Under the pieces are notes generated by a model. It saw only the letters and a list, made by a program, of their open reading frames with translations. It made no database searches and was not told the origin of the DNA. Of a stretch of 64,000 bases of DNA, positions 18,073-26,426 are shown one piece after another. The DNA comes from Paenibacillus rhizophilus (lineage in GTDB: Bacteria; Bacillota; Bacilli; Paenibacillales; Paenibacillaceae), in NCBI RefSeq assembly GCF_003854965.1, contig NZ_RQPI01000017.1, positions 36,645-100,644 of the forward strand, read 5' to 3'. Each line of letters begins with the position of its first letter. Within the stretch, counting starts at the first letter, position 1. The translations under genes were made by a program, and so were the position numbers.

Positions 18073-18101
18073 AGTGTAACAGCCGTCTTTTTTAAAGTCA
18101 A
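18073..18101 (-). promoter_or_regulatory. purA promoter
   Basis: Minus strand TTGACT (18096-18101), 17 bases, TACACT (18073-18078), with GATAAT three bases on. The -35 lies immediately beside the U tract of the helicase terminator. Confidence 0.6.
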
Positions 18102-18108
18102 ACAAAAA

Positions 18109-18142
18109 CGAACGATTGCACCAAGAAATGTACAATCGTTCG
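18109..18142 (-). terminator. Terminator of the helicase transcript with PurBox-like arms
   Basis: A perfect 10-bp inverted repeat CGAACGATTG-14-CAATCGTTCG followed on the minus strand by TTTTTG. Each arm resembles a PurR PurBox (CCGAAC core), but the CGAA elements are 26 bases apart rather than 16-17, so terminator is the better call. Confidence 0.75.
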
Positions 18143-18161
18143 GAAATTGTCATGATTATCC

Positions 18162-19523
18162 TTAACCTGCAAATGGTTCGGAGTGAGCGCGCTCGTAGTT
18201 GACGAACTTGTTGAAATTTTTCAAAAATACAAGCTCCACCGTGCCGACAGGACCGTTACGCTGTTTGGCGATAATAATTTCGATAATGTTCTTCTTCTCG
18301 GTTTCCTGATTATAGTAATCATCCCGGTACAAGAATGCGACGATATCGGCATCCTGCTCGATCGAACCCGATTCCCGGAGGTCCGACATCATCGGCCGCT
18401 TATCCTGGCGCTGCTCGACGCCCCGGCTGAGCTGGGATAGGGCGATTACCGGCACGTCAAGCTCCCGCGCGATTTGCTTCAGCGTCCGGGAAATATCCGA
18501 GACCTCCTGCTGGCGGTTCTCACCGCCCTTGCCGCGGCCCTGGATGAGCTGGAGGTAGTCGATCACGATCATGCCCAGCCCTTTTTCTTTCTTCAGCCTC
18601 CGGCATTTGGCGCGAATATCGGCCACGGTTATGCCCGGCGTGTCGTCGATATAGATTTCCGATTCCGAAAGCGACGCAATCCCCATCGTCAGCTTAGACC
18701 AGTCATCGTCGCTCTTGAAATCGCCGGTACGCATAATGTTCGCATCCAGATTCGCTTCGGCGCAGATCATCCGCTGCACAAGCTGGGCGGCCGACATTTC
18801 CAGACTGAAGATGGCTACCGTCTCCTTCGCGCGCACCGCCACGTTCTGGGCGATGTTCAGCGCAAAGGCCGTCTTGCCCACGGAAGGGCGGGCGGCCACA
18901 ATAATAAGGTCATTGCGCTGAAAACCGTTCGTCATATGGTCGAGATCGGCAAAGCCGGAAGGAATACCGGACGTGCCCCCCTTGTTCTGGTGGAGCATCT
19001 CCACCCGGTCGAACACTTCCATCAGCACGTCGCGGATGGCGATGAACCCGCTGCCGCTTCTCCGGTTGGAGATTTCGAGAATGCGGCGTTCGGCGTCGCT
19101 CAGCATATCCGCAACATCCTCGCCGCCGGTGTAGCCTTCGCTTACGATTTGCGTCGCGGTCCGGATAAGCCTGCGCAGCATGGCCTTCTCTTCGATAATC
19201 TGCGCATAATAATCGACATTGGCCGCCGTAGGCACCGCATGCGCAAGCTTGGCCAAATAGCTGACCCCGCCGATGTCTTCAAGCTCTCCCTTGTCCTGAA
19301 GCTTGGCCGTCAGGGTAACCAAATCAATCGGCTGGTTCTCTTCTCCGAGCTGTATCATCGCCTCAAAGATCATTTGATGCGGCTTGTCGTAAAAGTCTTC
19401 GGTATTCACCCGCTCCATGGCCGAAATCAGCGCTTCGTCCTGCAGCAGGATTGCGCCGATTACCGCCTGTTCCGCTTCCAGATTCTGCGGGGGAACCCGA
19501 TCGAAAAAGAGATCTCCGCCCAT
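18162..19523 (-). CDS. dnaB: Replicative DNA helicase (DnaB family; DnaC in B. subtilis)
   Basis: A 453-residue hexameric helicase. The N-terminal domain (VPPQNLEAEQAVIGAILLQ) is followed by a linker and a RecA-like domain with Walker A ARPSVGKTAF (about 210-218), Walker B MIVIDYLQL and the Arg-finger region FLYRDDYYN. It unwinds the fork ahead of the polymerase. It follows rplI by one base in the yybS-gdpP-rplI-dnaB order seen across Bacillales and is followed by a strong terminator. Confidence 0.97.
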   Translation of the reverse strand: MGGDLFFDRVPPQNLEAEQAVIGAILLQDEALISAMERVNTEDFYDKPHQMIFEAMIQLGEENQPIDLVTLTAKLQDKGELEDIGGVSYLAKLAHAVPTAANVDYYAQIIEEKAMLRRLIRTATQIVSEGYTGGEDVADMLSDAERRILEISNRRSGSGFIAIRDVLMEVFDRVEMLHQNKGGTSGIPSGFADLDHMTNGFQRNDLIIVAARPSVGKTAFALNIAQNVAVRAKETVAIFSLEMSAAQLVQRMICAEANLDANIMRTGDFKSDDDWSKLTMGIASLSESEIYIDDTPGITVADIRAKCRRLKKEKGLGMIVIDYLQLIQGRGKGGENRQQEVSDISRTLKQIARELDVPVIALSQLSRGVEQRQDKRPMMSDLRESGSIEQDADIVAFLYRDDYYNQETEKKNIIEIIIAKQRNGPVGTVELVFLKNFNKFVNYERAHSEPFAG

Positions 19524-19524
19524 A

Positions 19525-19971
19525 CTACTCCTCCGTTACCTGAACCTTCAGCACGGCCTTGACTTCCGTATGCAATTTCACCTGAACCTGCAGCGTGCCC
19601 AGATGGCGGATCGGCTCATCCATCTCGATTTTACGCTTGTCGATGGTTATGCCGCTTTGCTTCACCAGCGCTTCGGCGATCTGCTTGCTCGTAATCGCGC
19701 CGAACAACCGGCCGCCCTCTCCCGCTTTCGCTTTCATCGAAAGCGTAAGCTCGCTCAGCTTCTCTCCAAGCTGCTGCGCTTCTTCTTTCTCCTGCTCCTT
19801 GCGGCGCTGCTCGGCAGCAGCCTGATTCTCAATTGTTTTCATATTTCCTTCGGTAGCCGGACGGGCCATGCCCCGCGGCAGCAGGAAGTTGGTAGCGTAG
19901 CCTTCCGACACCTCTTTGATTTGACCCTTCTTGCCTTGACCTTTAACGTCTTTAATGAATATGACCTTCAT
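19525..19971 (-). CDS. rplI: Ribosomal protein bL9
   Basis: A 148-residue 50S subunit protein starting MKVIFIKDVKGQGKKGQIKE, with the glycine-rich N-terminal domain, a long connecting helix (about 42-75, KTIENQAAAEQRRKEQEKEE) and the C-terminal domain with LFGAITSKQIAEAL. It binds 23S rRNA near the L1 stalk base. The ATG overlaps the gdpP stop by four bases (ATGA), so it is translationally coupled to gdpP. Confidence 0.97.
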   Translation of the reverse strand: MKVIFIKDVKGQGKKGQIKEVSEGYATNFLLPRGMARPATEGNMKTIENQAAAEQRRKEQEKEEAQQLGEKLSELTLSMKAKAGEGGRLFGAITSKQIAEALVKQSGITIDKRKIEMDEPIRHLGTLQVQVKLHTEVKAVLKVQVTEE

Positions 19972-21974
19972 TCGAACAGACCCTCTTTCGCTTCAATTTC
20001 CGCCAGCACCTCGAGCAGTCTGGCCTCTGCTTCCTTGCTTGTTCCTTCCAGTTGTACGGCCGCGTTGGTCAAATGCCCTCCGCCGCCCAGCTTCTCCATG
20101 ACGACCTGCACGTTCATCCTTCCGAGCGAGCGGGCACTGATGCCAATCAGCCCGTCTGGGCGCTCGCTGATCACAAAGGAGGCGAGCACATTCGTCATTC
20201 CCAGCAGCGTGTCCGCCGTCTGGGCGATCAGGAGCTGCGGAATTTTCATGCCCGGCGCCGTCACCACCAGGGCGATATGGTCATACACCATCCGGGCATG
20301 CTTGATAATTTCCGCTTTCGAGATGTACTCCTGCAAATCTTCTTTCAGCATCCGCTGAATCAAAATGGTATCGGCGCCGAGCCGCCGCAAGAAGCCCGCC
20401 GCCTCAAATGTACGCGATCCCGTATGGAGGGCAAAATGCTTCGTATCCACCGTAATGCCGGCAAGCAGCATCGTCGCCTCCAGCGTACTGAGCTTGACCT
20501 TCTCATGAATATACTGCAGCAGCTCCGTCACCAACTCACAGGTGGAGGACGCATACGGCTCCAGATAGACGAGCACGGCTTCGTTGATAAATTCCTCGCC
20601 CCGCCGGTGATGGTCTACGACGACAATCCGGCTGGCATATTGAACAAGCCGCGGCTCCATCGTCATCGAAGCCTTGTGCGTGTCGACTACGATCAGCAGC
20701 GTATGCTCGGTCATCACCTGCAGCGCCTGTTCGGTCGTGATGAAAGAGCTGTACAGCTCTTCATCTCTGCGAAGCTGCTCCAGCATGCGCGTGATGGACG
20801 GATTTGGCCCTTCGAGCACGATGTCGGCCTCCACGTTATACATCTGCGCTGCACGGAGCAGGCCGATGGAGGCTCCCACGGCGTCGATATCGGGATTGCG
20901 GTGTCCCATAATGATGACACGGTCGCTCTCCTGAATCAGATCGCGGAGGGCATGCGCGATTACGCGCGCGCGCACGCGGGTGCGCTTCTCCGCTGCGTTG
21001 CTCTTTCCGCCGTAGAACGAAAGTCGCTGACCCGCCTTGACCGCAGCCTGATCGCCGCCTCTTCCGAGCGCCATATCAAGACTCGACTGGGCCAGCGCCC
21101 CGAGCTCGCTCGCCGACTCCGCCCCGAAGGCCAGACCGATGCTCAGCGTCATCGGCACCTTCAAATCGGCCGTCATCTCCCGTACTTCGTCCAAAATGAC
21201 GAAGCGGCTCTCTTCAAGCGCCTGCAGGCTGCGGTAATTCAGCAGCATCATATAGCGCTCCGAAGAAAGGCGGCGAAGATAAACCTCAAACTGCTTGCCC
21301 CATTCGGTAATTTCGCTCGTTACCTTAGCGATCAGCGACGTCCGCTGCTGATCGTCCATTCCCTGCGCAGCTTCATCAAGGTTATCCATCAGCAGAATGC
21401 CAAGAGCCAGCTTTTCTTCCTCGTACCGCTGCCGCAGATCGATCAGCTCGGTTATTTCATATAAGTACAGCAGCCGCTCGCTTGGAATAACAACCGCCTG
21501 GAAGTAGCGCTCGTCAACGCTGATTTCCATGCGCACTTCCTTCTGAATTCCTTCCTTGCCTGTTTCCCGTTTGACTGGAGGCCCGCCGGCAGCGGCCGGC
21601 ACGAGGTCCGGCAGCAGTTCCGGCAGCGGCTCGCCCAACAGCGATTTACGCGAAAAAATTTCCCCCGCATAGCGGTTGTTCCACTCCACCGAGCGATCCT
21701 CGCCGTAAAGAATAATGCCCAGCGGCAGCGTTCCGATGGCCTCCCCCTCTACCCGCTTAATGCGGAATGAGAGACCATTGATGTATTCCACAAGATTCCG
21801 CCGAAACGAAAGCTCGGCTTTCAGCATGGTGAAGCACAGCGTCCCGGCCAGAAACAGGCTGACAATACCCAGCACCCAGTTATATATACTGACGACAATA
21901 ATTAGGACCAGCAGCAGCAAGAACGCCCAGACGGTGTGATAGCCGTGCCAGCGTCTTTGCAAAAATTTTGGCAT
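19968..21974 (-). CDS. gdpP: c-di-AMP phosphodiesterase GdpP (YybT)
   Basis: A 668-residue membrane enzyme that hydrolyses cyclic di-AMP. Two helices (about 12-55), a PAS-like domain (70-165), a degenerate GGDEF domain (175-310) and a DHH/DHHA1 phosphodiesterase (340-660) follow in order. Catalytic motifs are GHRNPDIDAVGAS, IVVVDTHK, VVDHHRRG and GGGGHLTNAA. Loss of GdpP raises c-di-AMP and beta-lactam tolerance in related bacteria. It sits 11 bases after yybS and overlaps rplI. Confidence 0.96.
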   Translation of the reverse strand: MPKFLQRRWHGYHTVWAFLLLLVLIIVVSIYNWVLGIVSLFLAGTLCFTMLKAELSFRRNLVEYINGLSFRIKRVEGEAIGTLPLGIILYGEDRSVEWNNRYAGEIFSRKSLLGEPLPELLPDLVPAAAGGPPVKRETGKEGIQKEVRMEISVDERYFQAVVIPSERLLYLYEITELIDLRQRYEEEKLALGILLMDNLDEAAQGMDDQQRTSLIAKVTSEITEWGKQFEVYLRRLSSERYMMLLNYRSLQALEESRFVILDEVREMTADLKVPMTLSIGLAFGAESASELGALAQSSLDMALGRGGDQAAVKAGQRLSFYGGKSNAAEKRTRVRARVIAHALRDLIQESDRVIIMGHRNPDIDAVGASIGLLRAAQMYNVEADIVLEGPNPSITRMLEQLRRDEELYSSFITTEQALQVMTEHTLLIVVDTHKASMTMEPRLVQYASRIVVVDHHRRGEEFINEAVLVYLEPYASSTCELVTELLQYIHEKVKLSTLEATMLLAGITVDTKHFALHTGSRTFEAAGFLRRLGADTILIQRMLKEDLQEYISKAEIIKHARMVYDHIALVVTAPGMKIPQLLIAQTADTLLGMTNVLASFVISERPDGLIGISARSLGRMNVQVVMEKLGGGGHLTNAAVQLEGTSKEAEARLLEVLAEIEAKEGLFE

Positions 21975-21985
21975 GAGCTCTCACC

Positions 21986-22906
21986 CTATCGTTTCGATTT
22001 GGTGACCATTTCGCGCAGCGGCGCCACCAGGTCGATAATCCCGATAATCCACAGCGGCGGCAGCATAATGGCCAATACCGCAAGTATAACCGGAATGATC
22101 CTGTTCCAATTCCGCTCATGAGCGATAAAGAAGAAGAACCCGATCGTCTGGATTATAAAACATATCCGCAGCAGCGGCACTAAATTGGCCGTAATCATTA
22201 ATAGGAGGCTGTTATCCGACTTTAAAAAGAACAGCTGAATCACGGCAGCGATCAAATAGTACCAAATAAACGATTTCGGCATTCTCCAATCGCGGGCAGG
22301 TTTAAGCTTCGGCACGGCGTATCCCATGCTGTTCAGAATAGGCCGGACGATGGAGTGTGTAATCACTGTAATCAAGAAAGAAGACACAATCAGCGCCATA
22401 GGAATCACCTGAATGAATGCGCGGCTGTTGTTGCCGACATCCTCAGAGCTTCCCCCCAGCAGATTCCCCATACCGAATTCCTGCATTGGGGACAGGGCCA
22501 TCGTACGCATCTCGTTCAATACATCATATACATAATTGTACAGATCGAACTGGAAGAGCGTTTTGCCCAAAAGGAGAAGCAGCAGAAACTCCCCGAGAAG
22601 AGTAATGGTGCCGGCAACAATCACCGAAGAAGCGGGAGCCTTTTTCTTGTACCATCGTCCCATTACCAGCGCGGGAACAAGCAAGTAGGCGGCTATCAAT
22701 ATATATAGCGGACTAATCAGCCCCAGTATCAGCCATACGGGCACAATCGATAGTATAAACTGCCTTGTATTCAGCGTGGTGAACAGCAGGACGGCCGGAA
22801 TAATCATAAACAGTGTCGTGATAATTAGAAAAGGAGTTGACAGGGATAGCAGCAGGAGAAGATAAACAACACTCCAGGCCGCGGATGTCCAGCGATATTT
22901 CAACAA
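21986..22906 (-). CDS. yybS: YybS family membrane protein (DUF2232)
   Basis: A 306-residue protein with about eight hydrophobic segments throughout, typical of DUF2232 proteins that precede gdpP. Function unknown; some members are thought to relate to membrane transport, which is not evident here. Start is one of two adjacent TTG codons after AGAGGTG; no ATG is near. The upstream MazG-like gene ends four bases before it. Confidence 0.83.
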   Translation of the reverse strand: MLKYRWTSAAWSVVYLLLLLSLSTPFLIITTLFMIIPAVLLFTTLNTRQFILSIVPVWLILGLISPLYILIAAYLLVPALVMGRWYKKKAPASSVIVAGTITLLGEFLLLLLLGKTLFQFDLYNYVYDVLNEMRTMALSPMQEFGMGNLLGGSSEDVGNNSRAFIQVIPMALIVSSFLITVITHSIVRPILNSMGYAVPKLKPARDWRMPKSFIWYYLIAAVIQLFFLKSDNSLLLMITANLVPLLRICFIIQTIGFFFFIAHERNWNRIIPVILAVLAIMLPPLWIIGIIDLVAPLREMVTKSKR

Positions 22907-22909
22907 TGT

Positions 22910-23221
22910 TCACCTCTTACGCATATGTTCTTCTAACGCAGATATATCCTGATACCAATCTTCCAGCTGATGGCCTTCCTGACGGTGCTTTCTCAGCTTC
23001 TCCAGCAGCGCCTCATCCAGATCGCGGTACGATATGCCAAGCCTGCGCCCCAGAATATAAGAACTCATAATCAAGCTGGCTAGGCTGTCGCTAACCCTCC
23101 CGGTACTCCCTTCCCACAGCGCTTTAAACAATCGGGAAACCTGATCGATGACTTCGGTCTTCAGCCACTCGATGACCTTGGCCCGCTTGGCTACATCTAA
23201 ATCCTTCGGCATGTTGGACAC
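22910..23221 (-). CDS. MazG-like family protein
   Basis: A 103-residue helical protein from a GTG start with GGAGGT eight bases upstream. The sequence (IEWLKTEVIDQVSRLFKALW..SDSLASLIMSSYILGRRLGIS..DLDEALLEKLRKHR) resembles the MazG-like family of small all-alpha NTP-pyrophosphohydrolase folds seen in spore formers, but the complete acidic metal-binding set is not obvious. It heads the mazG-like-yybS-gdpP-rplI-dnaB run. Catalytic activity is unproven. Confidence 0.75.
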   Translation of the reverse strand: MSNMPKDLDVAKRAKVIEWLKTEVIDQVSRLFKALWEGSTGRVSDSLASLIMSSYILGRRLGISYRDLDEALLEKLRKHRQEGHQLEDWYQDISALEEHMRKR

Positions 23222-23398
23222 GTCTATCTACCTCCGGGAAAAAGCTTTATTCTCCATTATAGCATAAATGACTTTCCGCAACACGGCACCCTCCGGCCCG
23301 GACCCGATCACAGGATGAAGGGCATTCGAATAAGAAACGGCTGCGCCATTCTGATCGAGGGCTTTTACAGGTGCGTTAAACTCTTATCCCTTAAAAAA

Positions 23399-23430
23399 AG
23401 CCCGCATCCCCTTTGTCGGAAATACAGGCT
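23399..23430 (-). terminator. Possible terminator after the CBS gene
   Basis: Short stem CAGGCT/AGCCCG (one wobble on the minus strand) with a 20-base loop, followed by TTTTTTT. The stem is short but the U tract is strong. Confidence 0.45.
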
Positions 23431-23468
23431 GCATCCCTGCGGAGCTCCTTGCCGGAAATTGTTCCCGC

Positions 23469-23894
23469 TTACAAGGATTCCTGCGATTTTCGGGATACGA
23501 ACTTTTCACAGTACTCGATAATTTGGCTGCGGCGGACGATGCCGATGAACCGGTTCATATCGTCCACAACCGGCACAAAATTTTGTACTTTGACCAGATT
23601 AATCAAATCTTCCATATCTGCATCGATGGATACCGGCTTATTGTTCATCCGCAGCGGAACATCCTTCAGCAAAAATTTCGAAGCATTTTCGAATGTGACC
23701 TTTCCCGCCGATTCTTTCATATACCAGAGCAGGTCACCTTCCGTCACGGTACCGGCGTATTCGCCATGCTTGTTCAGGATCGGAACGGCCGTGTACCGGT
23801 GGTACTCCATTCGCTCAAGCGTCTGACGCAAGGTCGAATCCAGCGTAACGCAAGTCACCTCCTGCTTCGGAAGCAGGAAAAACGCAATATTCAT
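23469..23894 (-). CDS. CBS-pair domain protein
   Basis: A 141-residue protein consisting of two CBS repeats: residues 15-65 (LRQTLERMEYHRYTAVPILN..YAGTVTEGDLLWY) and 75-135 (VSIDADMEDLINLVKVQNFVPVVDD..FIGIVRRSQIIEY). Stand-alone CBS pairs bind adenine nucleotides, and some Firmicutes ones bind c-di-AMP. Being near gdpP makes that attractive but unproven. AGGAGGA precedes the ATG. It is monocistronic. Confidence 0.85.
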   Translation of the reverse strand: MNIAFFLLPKQEVTCVTLDSTLRQTLERMEYHRYTAVPILNKHGEYAGTVTEGDLLWYMKESAGKVTFENASKFLLKDVPLRMNNKPVSIDADMEDLINLVKVQNFVPVVDDMNRFIGIVRRSQIIEYCEKFVSRKSQESL

Positions 23895-24024
23895 CTTCTA
23901 GGTCCTCCTCAAAAGTCCCCAAGGAATAACGGCTCTCCCCCTGTTTTCTACCCGTAGGGGTCCGCTTTATTTTGTACGTACAGATCTTATCGCAGTTCCA
24001 ACAATAGTATACCATAGGAACAAC

Positions 24025-24062
24025 AAGCAGCAGCCGGTAACTTTTGACCAGGGCTGCTGCTT
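24025..24062 (-). terminator. Terminator-like hairpin after the LCP gene
   Basis: AAGCAGCAGCC-16-GGCTGCTGCTT, an 11-bp stem with an inner GGT/ACC, followed on the minus strand by GTTGTT rather than a pure U run; 37 bases after the LCP stop. Confidence 0.6.
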
Positions 24063-24098
24063 GCGATGGTTTCCTATATCATTCTTTTACGAGATGCT

Positions 24099-25130
24099 TT
24101 ATTGGGCTGCGGACGTTGCCTTGGCTTCCAGCGCGTCGCCCGCTTTTCCCGGCTCGATCAACTGATCTGCCGGCGTTCCGGCATTCATCCAGTTGTCAAT
24201 CATCGCCTTCGCTTTGTTCAGATCCTCTTCGTTCACAACATCATAATAGACGCCGTCAATACGGGCACCCTCGCCCATAACGGTGAAGCTCGAAATATCC
24301 GCTTCCTTGCCTCCCATGAACTTCTTGGCCAGGCCGGTAACCATGGAAGGCGGCATATCGGTCTTGAAATTCTCGCCCATTATGTTGAGCAGTTCCGTCA
24401 CGTTGCCGATTTGGTTGAGCGACAGCATTTTGTTCGCGAGCACATCCAGAAAGACCTGCTGGCGCTTGGTACGGTTAAAATCGCTGTCTTCGCGGTAGCG
24501 CACATAGTTCAGGGATTCCTCGCCGTTATAAAGAGACTTCCCGCCCACAATCGTAAATTTCTCATGGTCTTTGCCTTTGTTCTCGATCGTCTTTTTAATC
24601 GGAAGAGGCAGTCCGCCCAAGGCGTCGACGGTATCCTTCAGCCCCTGAAAGTTAATGGTCGCATAGTATTGAATTTGATGCCCCAGCAGCGCCTCAAGCG
24701 TGTCCTTGGCCATTTGCTGGCCGCCGAAAGCGTAAGCATGGGTAATCTTGTCCTTCTTGTTGCCGTCATGGCCGATAATCTCCGTATACGTATCGCGGGG
24801 AATGGAAATGAGCAGCAACTTGTAATCCTCAGGACGGACAACCGCATAGATCATCGTGTCGGAACGGGCCGTTTCCGTCTTGCGCTGGTCGGTGCCCAGA
24901 AGCATGACGGAGAAGGGGTCGCTCTTATAAGCAATGGGCTCAGGCTTGACGGTGTTGTCTTCACTCGTAAGCGGTTGGTAGGACTTCTGCTGAAGCGTAC
25001 TCTCGACCTTGTCCGACAAGAACAGATCAAAAGCCAGAACCGTCAGCGGCTTGCGAAGCAAAACCCCTCCGGCAACAATGACCAGAAGTATGATTAGAGC
25101 AATATATCTTTTTTTCCACTTTTTTTTCAT
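24099..25130 (-). CDS. LytR-CpsA-Psr family cell-wall glycopolymer ligase
   Basis: A 343-residue membrane-anchored enzyme: basic end MKKKWKKRY, one helix (about 10-27), then an extracellular LCP domain. Family signatures are LLGTDQR, ARSDTMIY, ISIPRDTYTEI, KITHAYAFGG, LGGLPLPI and YVRYREDSDFNRTKRQQ with its Arg and Asp residues. LCP enzymes transfer teichoic acids or other polymers from lipid carriers to peptidoglycan. The C-terminus is Ala/Lys-rich and probably disordered. Which polymer it handles cannot be told. Confidence 0.94.
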   Translation of the reverse strand: MKKKWKKRYIALIILLVIVAGGVLLRKPLTVLAFDLFLSDKVESTLQQKSYQPLTSEDNTVKPEPIAYKSDPFSVMLLGTDQRKTETARSDTMIYAVVRPEDYKLLLISIPRDTYTEIIGHDGNKKDKITHAYAFGGQQMAKDTLEALLGHQIQYYATINFQGLKDTVDALGGLPLPIKKTIENKGKDHEKFTIVGGKSLYNGEESLNYVRYREDSDFNRTKRQQVFLDVLANKMLSLNQIGNVTELLNIMGENFKTDMPPSMVTGLAKKFMGGKEADISSFTVMGEGARIDGVYYDVVNEEDLNKAKAMIDNWMNAGTPADQLIEPGKAGDALEAKATSAAQ

Positions 25131-25352
25131 ATCGGATTCCTTCTTTTATTATAGAATAGACGATGATCGCTGTGCTTTCTATTTGGAATGACCGGAGCGG
25201 TCATGAATTGGTTCTGCAGTCAGCAGGATCTTCACCGGCACTAATGCTGACGTTCCTCCTTTCGGGCAGATTCTATTGAAATAAACAATATTACTATTGT
25301 AATCACTATGAAGTGAAAAAGAAACAACAAAAATCGACACTTTTGGTTAAAA

Positions 25353-25389
25353 AAGCATTCCGCCGTTCTCCAACAACGGCAGAATGCTT
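25353..25389 (-). terminator. Strong terminator after the carboxypeptidase remnant
   Basis: A 15-bp stem, left arm 25353-25367 and right arm 25375-25389, with a 7-base loop and TTTTTT on the minus strand. It begins three bases after the remnant's stop, so it is probably the original dac terminator and now ends the peptide-transporter operon. Confidence 0.92.
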
Positions 25390-25391
25390 CC

Positions 25392-25544
25392 TTAACCGAA
25401 GGCGCCGCCGAGACGTCCCAGCAAGTATCCAAAACGCCGGGCCGGCGACAGGTCCATAAAAAAAGCGTAGTCGAACAGCTCAGCCGTCTCCTTAAACCGC
25501 TCCTCCCGGGTGCCCGCGCCCATTACGACTGCAATGACACGGCG
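25392..25544 (-). pseudogene. C-terminal remnant of a D-Ala-D-Ala carboxypeptidase
   Basis: Fifty codons ending in TAA, translating as RRVIAVVMGAGTREERF then KETAELFDYAFF. The pattern (VIAVVMGA..RFKET..LxDYxF) is the end of the catalytic domain of DacA/DacF penicillin-binding proteins (S11 peptidases). Nothing upstream of it remains: it begins directly after the oppC stop (TAA TGA) in the same frame, and has no start or ribosome site. Its terminator is intact. A deletion or insertion event removed the first 300 or so codons. Family assignment is by eye from this short tail. Confidence 0.7.
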
Positions 25545-25547
25545 TCA

Positions 25548-26426
25548 TTATAAATGCCTCTCTTGGACTCGAAACGCTTCTTTGATCCCCTCGCCGATAA
25601 AGTTGATCGAAAGAATAACTCCGATAATCAGCAGACCGGCAGGAAGCCATATCCACCACCGCTCCCTGATGACTTCCGGAGAGAGCGCATCGGTCATCAT
25701 ATTTCCCCAGCTTGGCTGCCCGGCCGGGACGCCGAAGCCCAGAAAGCTCAGACTCGCTTCAACACCGATCATGACTGCGGCCGTCCACATCAGATTGACG
25801 ATAAACAGACCGAGCAGACCCGGCAGCAGATGGCGCGTCAATATCCGCAGCGTCCCAGCTCCCAGTGAGCGCGCAGCCAGCATATATTCATTTTCTTTCT
25901 CGGCCAGCGTCTTGGCCCTTATGATCCGAGCGAATCCGCCCCAGCCCAGCAGCCCCACCGTCCAGATGAGCGAAGAAACGCCGCCGTCCGGATCGATGCT
26001 CTTCACGACAATGACGAAGATCAAAAAAGGAAAAGACAGCACGACATCAGCAGCCCGCATCAGCAGCGAATCCGCCGCCCCGCCGAAATAACCGGCCAGG
26101 ACCCCCACCGCGGTTCCTACACCGGCTATGATTGCGGACACACAAAGACTAATCCATAGCGTCGTCCGGCCGCCGTATAACAGACGGGAAACAACATCCC
26201 GGCCTCCCTTGTCGGTGCCCAGCCAGTGCCCAGCGCTTGGAGCCTTATTCAGACTCCGGAGGCTGATCTTCATCGGGTCGTAGTCTGTAAGCCAAGGAGC
26301 AAGCAGGCACAGCGTTATTACAGCAGTTAGAAACAGCAGCGAAACGACGGCGGGACGATTTGCGGCAAATTTGCGGACAGCGGCGCCGATCCGAGAAGCA
26401 GGCGCATTCTTGTGCTTCATTTTCAT
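25548..26426 (-). CDS. Peptide ABC transporter permease, OppC/DppC type
   Basis: A 292-residue permease: cytoplasmic N-terminus, one helix (about 30-50), a periplasm-side loop with TDKGGRDVVSRLLYGGRTTLWIS, then five helices. The EAA-like coupling motif AARSLGAGTLRILTRHLLPG (about 180-199) contacts the ATPase. It pairs with the OppB-type permease, whose stop overlaps its start by four bases. No ATPase gene follows; a carboxypeptidase fragment lies there instead. Confidence 0.92.
   Translation of the reverse strand: MKMKHKNAPASRIGAAVRKFAANRPAVVSLLFLTAVITLCLLAPWLTDYDPMKISLRSLNKAPSAGHWLGTDKGGRDVVSRLLYGGRTTLWISLCVSAIIAGVGTAVGVLAGYFGGAADSLLMRAADVVLSFPFLIFVIVVKSIDPDGGVSSLIWTVGLLGWGGFARIIRAKTLAEKENEYMLAARSLGAGTLRILTRHLLPGLLGLFIVNLMWTAAVMIGVEASLSFLGFGVPAGQPSWGNMMTDALSPEVIRERWWIWLPAGLLIIGVILSINFIGEGIKEAFRVQERHL

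Noticed and set aside
18109..18142. Genuine PurR operator
   Set aside because: Arms resemble PurBoxes but the spacing is 26 rather than 16-17 bases and the U tract marks a terminator.
25241..25432. 63-residue minus-strand ORF below the peptide operon
   Set aside because: It runs through the strong terminator at 25353-25389 and overlaps the dac remnant in another frame; no initiation site.
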